This document shows, one piece after another, positions 54,221 through 64,000 of a stretch of DNA of 64,000 nucleotides (within the stretch, counting starts at the first letter, position 1; each line of letters begins with the position of its first letter). This DNA comes from Glandiceps talaboti (Eukaryota; Hemichordata; Enteropneusta; Spengelidae). The notes under the pieces are model-generated. The model searched no databases. It saw only the letters and a list, made by a program, of their open reading frames with translations, and had not been told where the DNA came from. A program made the position numbers and the translations under genes. Location of the stretch: NCBI RefSeq assembly GCF_964340395.1, contig NC_135552.1:15730694-15794693 (forward strand). The letters are read 5' to 3'.

Positions 54221-55039
54221 GTTAATACTGCAAATCACGACGGTTTTGATGACGCACTCGTCGTTTCAGCTTCAAGTAGATATTTTTAAAAACTAAAATC
54301 AACTCGTAACTATTAACATGACAACAGAAAGATAATGTACAAACAAAACACTGCTAGCATTTAATACTTGTAAAATTATACATGATTATACCTTTAAAGA
54401 GATAACATGTTTATATTATATTAATCGGTACGTTGGGGCTATGTCAAAGTCAAGGTCAAAAGGATCAAATTAATGTCAACCACTTGTCTACTCTTCTCAT
54501 TTATCATTATTTTCTATACATCGACAACTTGAAAAAGATGTATAGTCACATAGGAAACGTTGCCTGCCTTGCTGAAAACGTATCTCTGGGGATTGAAAGT
54601 AATGCCGACTTTGCACTTATCAACACACATCGAGTGTCTATACACAGGGGACACAGTCTGTAACTTTGTTCTTCGTGGTTACAATTTGGTTTCGCGTTTG
54701 ACTATTTTGCCCCGTTATTCAGACAATCATAAGACATCCTGTCTAGCAACTGATAGAGCTCCCGTCTATTCAGATATGATATACTACAAAAATTATATTT
54801 ATGTCATAATTTTGAGGAACCAAAATTCAAAGACCTGATTATTATATTTCATTTAAATAAGAGGCTTCTCTAAAAAAATACTTGGAGAGAAATATTGTAT
54901 GTCGAAATGCAAAATGTGTTTATCGCACGCTGCTTTTCTAGCAAAATAGTTATCTTGGTAAATAAATAAATAAACAAATAGATAGATAGATAAATAAATC
55001 CGAATAATGTTCAATGATTAACAACCCAGTTACTTTTTT

Positions 55040-55080
55040 TCATGTCTAAACGGTTTCGGCATTCGTGCCTTCCTCAGGAC
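55040..55080 (-). mobile_element. Possible Penelope-like element 3' block
   Basis: On the - strand TCCTGAGGAAGGCACGAATG, then CCGAAACCG, fits the recurring block near the 3' end of Penelope-like elements. No coding remnant was recognised next to it. Confidence 0.35.
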
Positions 55081-55121
55081 AACTTATGAAGGTCTAACCA
55101 TATGAACCTGTTTACTGTTTA

Positions 55122-55213
55122 CTGAAAGAAAGAAAGAAAGAAAGAAAGAAAGAATGAAATAAATAAATAAAGAATAAATAAACGAATGAATGAACGAATG
55201 AAAGAAATAATGA

Positions 55214-55285
<72 letters not shown>

Positions 55286-55288
55286 AAA
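55122..55288. repeat. (GAAA)n microsatellite
   Basis: (GAAA)n with AATG/AATA variants in the middle. Confidence 0.95.
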
Positions 55289-56154
55289 GGCCAAATTCAT
55301 TGGCGCTTTCAGACGCATCTTTGTTCTTTGTTTGAGATCTTGAGACATCTCTATACATGCTATAGTTTTAATTACAATGGTGGTACTGTCCAGCTCTGTC
55401 GCTTCCTGATTGGTTCTATGGCTTCTTCTTTCTATCATCATACAGAATCCAAAATACCGACGCCCTTCATCTTGCTACTTGACACCTACCAGAGTGTAAC
55501 CAGTGACGTCATTGCATTGTACACACAATATGAAAGAGGAGCAGACAACAAGAAATTTGTTCTCTGCCTCTAACGGCGACTTGGTGATGAAACATAAACA
55601 TCCACTATCAGCAGGGTTGTCTATTTCATGGGCGGGAAAACACCACTGCAACCATTTGATACAGAAATCGATCTGCTCGAACACTGTGCGCAAAAAAGAT
55701 AAATCCATATCGGATTACGTGGTCGGTTTCAACAAAGTTAGGTTGGTCAATTACGGTTGAAGATTTGTAGCAAGATAGACGGTTAAACTCGTTGATTAAA
55801 ACGGGGAGTTAACGTCGACACCGTATATCAACAATGTCTGAAACCGGGTTGCTGTGTGTAGTCAGCTTGTGTAGGCAGTCAGCAGACGTGCAATACAGAA
55901 ATGAAAGAACAACTGTCATAAAATAAGCCAGTCTAGAATCCAGGTGAATGGAGATTTTGAATCCGAGTCCATCTCAATGTAATGGGGGGGGGGGGGATAA
56001 CGAATTCAGGAAGGAAGAATGATTTCTACATGCCCATGGATTTGCTTAAATTTGCCCCAATTAACAAAAAATTATCCAAATGAAGGAAAACGATAAAAAC
56101 TATTTAACGCTTATATAGTAGTTTGTAATATATAATTGTGTGTGTGTGCAAATA

Positions 56155-56310
56155 GTGTATGTATGTATGTATGTATGTATGTATGTATGTATGTATGTAT
56201 GTATGTATGTATGTATGTATGTATGTATGTGGGCGGGTGGATGTGATGGTGATGGATGGATGGATAGCGACATGGATGGATGGATGATTGATGGGTGGGT
56301 GGATGGATGT
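56155..56310. repeat. (GTAT)n and (GGAT)n microsatellite
   Basis: About 18 GTAT units, then degenerate GGAT units. Confidence 0.95.
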
Positions 56311-56999
56311 ATTTGTAAACAATTCTCATAAATTGTGGTTAATTAGACAGTTTTAATGCAGTTTTAAAGTTCTTCGATGTATGCACTCAATATTTATATG
56401 TCTATTTACATGTAATTATCATAAGATGTGACGTCACTCAATTGTTTATCGTTGCAATGAAATGATAAACCTACTAAATAATACACTACAATTAAGTAAT
56501 CGCTTGATAGACGATGCAGTACTGTGTGCCGTACTGTAATCTATTGATAGTGTAGCGGGGATTGATAGATGTGGAGGGTTTAGGTGTAAGTATCAAAGTG
56601 AGACAACGGAGTGTGTTGTATTTGAACAGAAATGCAGAATGAACTTGGAGGGAGTGGTTGATTGGTTCTATAGCCACAGCCAAACCAATGTACATATATA
56701 CATGTTTAAGAATCGGGGATGGCGTTGGGGGGTATTCAGTGAGATATGGGGTTGGTTGGGAAGTATGGGATTTGGTGAGATATGGTAATATGAAAAAAAG
56801 TTTTCTAGGATGCACTGGTTCCTACATTATGTTAGTTAATTATTTCAACGCCTTTACCTAGTAAATGTGTTATCCAATCTAGCTTTCAAGTCAATAAGAA
56901 CAAATGTGGCAATCAAATTACTTCAAAATGCCTACAATATTTGAATATTTTAAAGTAATTACAACTGTGTACAAGGACGATGATGCTTCTTTTCTTTGT

Positions 57000-58990
57000 G
57001 TATGTGGTCAAAAGTAAATCAGTTTTTTTTTTCCAGAAAGATAGGCTCAAAATTAATCTGGATGACAACATGATCTCTAACTAAACTATGTGAGTTGAGG
57101 TGTAAATCGTAACGATATAGGAACTAGACTAGGCCTAAATAACCCCAGGGCAACGGCTCCCTATTGATTAACTAAACTGCACGTAATCAACCAGTATTAA
57201 AAGATTTAATTTCCTCTTAATACATGTTTTATTAGAACTTGTATTTGTGCGATGAACCGTTCATAGCCAATGTCACTCACAATGTTCATTTTCCTCTAAC
57301 TACCTGACCATCCCAGGGAGTAAAGGGTTCAATATCTATATCAAGTTTACAATGTTAACATTGCATAATAAATATACTTGTACTCGTTTCTCGGGAGCGG
57401 GGGGGGGGGGTGTTGGGAGCTTTACATACTCGTCTTACACATTTCAGTTTCGGAATCGATGTCCGTTTCGAATCCTGTTTCAACTCGAAAACAGTCTAAC
57501 CGGATAACTGAAATCGAGACGATTGATTTACCCACAGGGACACGTATTATTGCTAAAATTGTTGTTTTCCTAAGGAAAACATCACACGAATCCTGCTGCT
57601 ACAAATGTATCAATAGACCCTATACTACAAGACAATTGTCTTTTTTTCTGAGAAAACGTAGGGGAAATATATTCAAGTGGATCAAGTCTATGTAACGAGC
57701 CGCTTGTACCACTCAGTACCTCTTTTTTGCGGGTAAACTTGAATTTGAAAACAAGTAACACTAACATTCCCTCTGTATTATCTTAATTGTGGAAGTGAGC
57801 TGTTTAAATTTAAAAAAAAATGTATGTATATATATGACAAATTCTTGTGTTTTTTCTGTCGCTTTAATAAATTAAAAAGGTAAGTTTGTCACTCACCAAA
57901 TCAGACCCCGGTACATAAATGTAAAAAAAAACCAGCTGTCAAATAAATATACTTAATGAATCGGTGGCGTGCTCATCATCAAAATACATTTATTTAGACC
58001 ACTTTGCCGCGCTCTTCCCGAAATCGACATTACATAAATTTGACTATAACTTTATCCTTCCGGTGGTTTATTTTCTTGTCATAGCGCAACTCGAGAATAG
58101 TAAAACAAGAAACGTAGAAATCCGATAGTAGAAATCTCGCTTCCAGCTCGCTGCCATAAATAAAGCCAAGATTACTCTTGTCGGTTTCCAACAAGGCATC
58201 TCTCGTTTCAGATTATCGTGTTCATTTCATGCATTCGTTGTTTAATTTAGCAGTCATCCAGGCAATGCTTATCCCATTGTTTACATTTTCACAATTATCA
58301 TCCAAGTAAAGTTACGGATGGGTAAAAACTGTTCATAGCACGTAGCCTTGACTCTAATCGTAAGATCAGTCGACCATAACATCGTAAACATTCCGTACAA
58401 TTTTGTCATATTTCGTCGTAAATGTAAATTGTATATTTTGCTTGTCTGAAATGATGTAAAATGACGTGACAACTCTAGGGCGGGTATCCACTGTCATAAA
58501 AAAAAGTACGAGTTCTTTTAATAGTTCTGTGGATCAGGCTTTTGAATCAAAACTTAAATATTTGCAGCAGAGTGTTTCCTTGGTAACAACAACAATATAA
58601 TGTTGACATAACATACTTGACGATTTTATGATGACATTTCACATCATGTCATCAACAATCCCAAAGCCCTGTAAGATCTACAGATTGTACGTGAAACCGA
58701 CTCTGACCCAACAAAACTTCCTCATTTTATAGGTTATAGCCGTACATGAAATGAAAGGAAACAGGTTTCTGTATACTAGTACTACTGTAGTATATCAATG
58801 TTGTATGACATAAACTACTACACACAAAGACTATATCCGAGGATTATAAAGTTGACATGAATAATAACGTGTGATTTGCTGTCTGTTTGTATACTATACT
58901 TTACGCGAGGTCTTGACATATCCACGCAAGTTCTTCTAACACTTCAAACTACCCATCAACGCGTGTGACCCTCGATTATTTAAAACAAAC
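57000..58990. other. Gene-free stretch, no supported feature
   Basis: Short ORFs only. A poly(G) run lies at about 57400. Nothing else recognised. Confidence 0.5.
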
Positions 58991-59004
58991 CTATCGATAT
59001 ACGA

Positions 59005-59045
59005 ACCGACCAACCAACCAACCAACCAACCAACCAACCAACCTA
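59005..59045. repeat. (CCAA)n microsatellite
   Basis: About nine CCAA units. Confidence 0.95.
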
Positions 59046-59097
59046 TAAAAGTACCTTTGCCTAACTCTATAGCTAACTCTAACAGCTGAAAGTTATT

Positions 59098-59531
59098 ACT
59101 GACTGACTGACTGACTGACTGACTGACTGACTGACTGGCTGGCTGACTGGCTGACTGACTGACTGACTGACTGACTGACTGACTGACTGACTGACTAGAT
59201 GACTGACTGACTGACTGACTGACTGACTTAGACTTTACTAACTCGCTAAGTAATGAACGAACGAAGAAGCAAAATATTTAACTAACCAAGTACATAATTC
59301 GTAAACTAATTAATTTACTGACAAAATGATTAACTGACAGACTGACCAATTTACTGACTGACTGACTGACTGACTGACAGATGGAGGGAGGGACTGAGGG
59401 AGGGGGGGAGGGAGAGAGGGAGGGAGATAGGGGAGGGGAGGGAAAGAGAGGTAGACTGACCGAATTCTCTTTGGCTGACTGACTGACTGACTGACAGACT
59501 AACTAACAGACAGACGGACATACAGAAAGAA

Positions 59532-59598
<67 letters not shown>

Positions 59599-59761
59599 TA
59601 GACAGACAGACAGACAGACAGACAAACAAACAGAGACAGACTGACGGGCGGATAGACAGACAGACATACACACACTGACTTACTGACGAAATGATCACCC
59701 CATGATCCACTGAATAATGTAGTAACTTACTGACTGACTGACTGACTGACTGACTGACTGA

Positions 59762-59814
<53 letters not shown>

Positions 59815-59885
59815 TACTAACTAACTGACTGACTGACTGACTGACTGACTGACTGGCTGACTGACTGACTGACTGACTAACTAGT
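59098..59885. repeat. Tetranucleotide mosaic: (CTGA)n, (GGGA)n, (GACA)n, (AACT)n
   Basis: Nearly 800 bp built of blocks of related four-base units that change from one to another, most with a GA/CT backbone. Unique spacers up to about 100 bp separate blocks. Confidence 0.95.
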
Positions 59886-60835
59886 AACCAACTAACTTCA
59901 GATAGTTTGATTGCGATGTCAACAGGAAATACACCCTTCGTTCATAAGTATCATCGTCAGTGAACATGTAGTCCTACATACATCAATAACTAAATGGAAA
60001 TGAGAATTTATTGGCGTTAAATCGATGAATGGGTATACATGGAAATGTAATACTGTCGCTCCATTTCAGACTCGTACGTGCACTTCAGTCATATGTTCAA
60101 ATTACCACAGGCCTAATTCGTCACTCCCATCAATTAATTGTAAAAGTCAATCTATTTTTCTCCCGTGAAAGTTCAATTGGATTATATATGCTGTCGGTCT
60201 TCAGAGAAAATTAGTTTTTGTAACAAACTGGGTAAGGTGAGCATTGGGATCAAGGACTCCCTCCCGAGAAAGTGACCTTCCCTCTGTTTTCTTTCAATTT
60301 TGATTCTGCGTCGGCATGGCGGAGCCGACATTTAGGGAACCTCTCTCTCTGTAAATTGATGTAAACTTGATATCTTTAGGACCAATAAAACCAAAACCGT
60401 TGCGGTTCAGTGATATGATATGACAGCTCTTGATCATTTTCAGCGCAAGTAGCTGAGAAAAGAACATGTTACGAGTAATTAAAACATGCATTAAAGTTGG
60501 AAATGACGGGATGTTGATTTTATATGGTTGGTTTCATTCTTCCGGTGTCTTGTTTATATGAAGAAGTGTGCAATGAACGATGTAACACAAATCAAGTAAA
60601 ACAATAACCTGATGGTATTGGGAGTGCTACCATTTTCGAAATAACACCTACTTTTTATTTTGAGCGTTAAATTCAAAATATTTGTTAATGATGAAAGTAT
60701 TGCAAGTAAAATGTTCTCAGCCATGACAGAAGTTAGTTTAATTAATTAAAACGAATTCGTTTCAGTTTTATTGAATTGTTCTTTTGTTCAATTACATTGA
60801 CTGTGTCGGTTAAACTTTTAATACATTCATGCTGC

Positions 60836-61020
60836 TGAGATGATGATGATGACGGTGGTTGTGGTGCTACTAATGATGATGGTGGAGGTGGTGGTAGTAG
60901 TGGTGGTGGTGGTGGTGGTGGTGGTGGTGGTGGTGGTGGTGATGATGATGATGATGAAGAAGATGATGATGATGACGACGATGAAGAGCAAGATGACGGC
61001 GGTGATGATGGTGCTACTAC

Positions 61021-61067
<47 letters not shown>

Positions 61068-61074
61068 GTGATGG

Positions 61075-61115
<41 letters not shown>

Positions 61116-61190
61116 GCGGTGGTGGTGTTGGTGTTGGTGGTGGTGGTGGTGGTGGTGGTGGTGGTGGTGATGATGATGATGATAACGACG
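60836..61190. repeat. (GAT)n/(GGT)n trinucleotide mosaic
   Basis: Alternating GAT and GGT blocks, about 350 bp, open in several frames but plainly low complexity. Confidence 0.95.
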
Positions 61191-61974
61191 ACTGTACTGA
61201 TCATGAGAAACATTGGACGACGTTACTGATAAATTGAATCACTTTTATATATAATTGATATACGGCTATAAATGAGAAACAGGATATTTACATTGCTTGT
61301 TTGATGCCATATTCTGTAATTCATACAGATAATTGAATGAAAATTGAGCGGACCTAAACAATCTATAGATGTCAGTCCTGATACAGGATTGAGTTGAGAT
61401 TTCATCGGGTATGTAATCTTAGCTTGATAAATTGATTTAGTACACGTCATAGAAATTGAATTATAAACCACACCCTTTGATGATACCAATCAATCACGAT
61501 TTGGTGCTCCATAGATAGAATCTAAATAGTTTTGTCAGAGAATAGAGGAAAGAACGGCAGTGCCATCTGATCAAGTCTCAAGATGTGCAAAAATGATCAG
61601 TTTGCAACATCGTTTTCTTCCGATTTCTTAGAGATAATTTCAAACACGGATTAACACAGAGAGACCAATGGTTGAAAAAAATTGATGACCCAAGCGCTTA
61701 CTGTGTTTAGTTTAGTTTAGTTGAGCTTAATAAGTTCCAACGCGTTGGCATCATCATGGGAATATACTGTATGAAAATATTTTCAAAAATGTCAAACTTT
61801 GTACAATGTCTACTTGAAACTTTTATGGCGTTTTTTGCATAGTTGCGAATCTATTAACAAAGTTATTTGACTGGCGGTCAGATGAACTCCTGCTCGAAGG
61901 CATGGTGAATTATGACAACGCACCAGAAAGTGCATGACACTATGCAAATAGAAGAAGTACACAAACAAAAACCA

Positions 61975-61987
61975 AGGTCAAAGGTCA
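61975..61987 (+). promoter_or_regulatory. Perfect DR1 nuclear-receptor site
   Basis: AGGTCA-A-AGGTCA, an exact HNF4/RXR-type direct repeat, far from any identified gene. Chance occurrence is possible. Confidence 0.3.
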
Positions 61988-62715
61988 GCCATATATCATC
62001 CCTTTGTAAATGAGATGTCAGAGAGTGCAGAGTAACAGCTGTTTTGTTCATTACATGCTTACATTCAACCATATCCAAATATGTTTGCGAAGACAGACAT
62101 TGTCAGAGGACAGTCGCATGTATAGAAATGGAAATTCATGTTTTCAACGTACACATGTCTGTGGAGATGCTGTCACTTCACATTAGAATTTTGATTCAGT
62201 TAGAACATTGGATCGACTATTATCACCCTATGCCTTGGTCCAGTCAGCAACGAGTATGCAACTTAAACAACACACCGACAATTAACAAATACACCTGTAC
62301 GTGTTGGTGTCCCAATATAAAATCCATGGTCCGTTATCCTGGGTTAGTTTGAACACAGAAGCAGAATCACATGGTTTGATACGAACATTCAAAGAAATAA
62401 ACATTTATGAAAGTTTATACTGGCAAAAATAGAAATGTAAATAACGACATTTTACACGTAGCTTTATGCCTTTGAGTGAATTGAGTGGTACGAACTTACG
62501 ACATTTTTTCTGACAGTACAAAGAAAGAGACAATATTAAATATAGATAAACATTGTACAGACCTTCACTCATCTGAGACGCTGGAAAAGTGCAATAGGTG
62601 AGCTATGATGTACCGAGCAAGAAGATGTGAAACAATGGCGGGAAATATGCCAGTACATATTTCGATTATTCATTCACACTTGCATTGTTCAATGATTTAT
62701 TCATTTCGCGTCCAC

Positions 62716-63047
62716 CTATCCATCCATCCATCCATCTATCTATCCATCCACCCCCCCCCACACACACATACATACATACATACATACATACATACATACA
62801 TACATACATACATACATACATGCATACATGCATGCATGCATGCATGCATGCATGCATACATACATACATACATACATACATACATACATACATACATACA
62901 TACATACATACATACATACCATACATACATATGTGCATGCGTGCATGCGTACATACATACATACATACATACATACATACATACATACATACATACATAC
63001 ATACATACATACATACATACATACATACATACATACATACATACATG
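62716..63047. repeat. (CATC)n then (CATA)n array
   Basis: CATC units, a short poly(C), then (CATA)n with GCAT interruptions. Confidence 0.97.
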
Positions 63048-64000
63048 TACACAGACACAAACATCCGTTCAAAAGATATCCAGGCATACACCTATAAATA
63101 CTATATAGCCAGTCACCAAACCAGAAAGATGCCTTGACGATGTGCAAAATGCACCCTCTATATGAAGTGATTGGCAATGACCAAGTAACCTCCGACCCCA
63201 TGACCTGTCACGTGCAAGTGATACACATATACAATCATAATACTTTCCAATGAAAACCATCGCAACAACTTGACAGTAGAATCTATCTATGGCAATTAAA
63301 CTCTAACGATCTATTCATCACCACTGCTCGTAAATTCAAATTCGAAATATGATCTTGACGAAATGAATGAATCTTAATCATATGAACGTTGCTCTAGCCT
63401 GTATTCAATGTCCATAGACTAACAACATGGTGATTAGCTGGCAAACACAGAGTCTTTCAACAGATGCATGCCATCGGGGTATAAATCATCCTCAAATACT
63501 TGCCAAAATTGAAATACAAATTCGCAATAGTCATACAAGACACATTTCTGTTGGAAGAAGCAGTTCATAAATCGGTTTCACCTTTGACCTGAGTTGCTGT
63601 CCCAGACTTTGGAAAGTACGGCGAGGCAATATATTTTCGAAGTAACTTCAATTTTTGAATGTTCTTGCCTATTGGATATGATATGATGGATGGTATGTAT
63701 GGTAGGTACAGTACGGTGCAACGAGATAGTTATTTGGTAACAATTTATCATGTGCACTTGTGGTATATTTCTTGTCGGCGGCGGCAGTATAACTAATGAT
63801 GGACTAATCATAGAGTGTAATAATATCGGGAATGAGTGACGCGAAGTATGAGAGAGCAACTTAAAAGCTCCGGGAATGGTGTTTATTTTCATAACACTGG
63901 AACTTGAATGCACACCACAAGCATATTAATTGTTGCATTTGATACAGTATGGGTTTCTGTTCAGTGTTCAAAGTATTTATTCAAGTTAATTTGCCTGTTT

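Noticed and set aside
55328-55760. Two overlapping + strand frames of about 80 residues
   Set aside because: No recognisable motif, and several comparable frames overlap them on the other strand.
57378-57767. 105-residue + strand and 61-residue - strand frames
   Set aside because: Overlapping, unrecognised, and the first begins across a poly(G) run.
60827-61229. Open frames of poly-Ile/Thr and poly-Met/Val
   Set aside because: GAT/GGT trinucleotide repeats.

Overview
The window reads as nuclear DNA of an invertebrate animal. It has spliced genes with GT-AG introns, an unusual density of di-, tri- and tetranucleotide microsatellites, tRNA-derived SINE pieces, a decayed LINE end and many short foldback (MITE-like) elements. 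I cannot place it in a phylum from the sequence alone; a deuterostome such as a hemichordate or lancelet, or a lophotrochozoan, would all fit. The length and cleanness of the repeat arrays suggest a long-read assembly (inference).

Three genes are well supported. (1) 1200-20392, + strand: a 20-coding-exon gene that I assembled by splice-phase matching, encoding 951 residues. Its order is UBA domain, charged helix, UBX domain, Ser-rich/acidic/Gly-rich linker, a segment with an Elongin BC-box and a Cul2-box, then about 14 leucine-rich repeats. The N-terminal half resembles UBXN1 and the C-terminal half resembles a Cullin-2 substrate receptor of ZYG11/LRR1 type. This combination is the most interesting thing in the window. 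(2) 24640-28691, - strand: LSM12, five coding exons, 184 residues, with a TISU-type start. It converges tail to tail on gene 1, and poly(A) signals of both strands lie between them. (3) 43418-44155, - strand: an intronless group-A bHLH transcription factor of 245 residues with its own long gene-poor flanks. A possible fourth gene leaves the window at the left edge on the - strand; its non-coding first exon would share a promoter with gene 1.

Layout: 1-1200 holds a near-perfect hairpin element and the putative divergent promoter. 1.2-20.4 kb is gene 1, whose introns carry at least six foldback or dispersed repeat families, two SINE pieces and long microsatellites. 20.4-24.6 kb is the convergent 3' region. 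24.6-28.7 kb is LSM12. 28.7-43.4 kb is gene-free, with a degenerate GATGACG-rich minisatellite at 33.84-34.42 kb and paired (CT)n/(GA)n tracts. 43.4-44.2 kb is the bHLH gene. 44.2-64 kb has no supported gene; it contains large tetranucleotide arrays, a perfect 33-bp palindrome and two LINE/Penelope-like 3' fragments.

Functionally, gene 1 would put ubiquitin binding (UBA), p97/VCP recruitment (UBX) and ubiquitin-ligase substrate reception (BC/Cul2 box plus LRR) on one chain. LSM12 is an RNA-associated Lsm protein. The bHLH protein is a developmental regulator by family. I see no sign that the three genes share a pathway.
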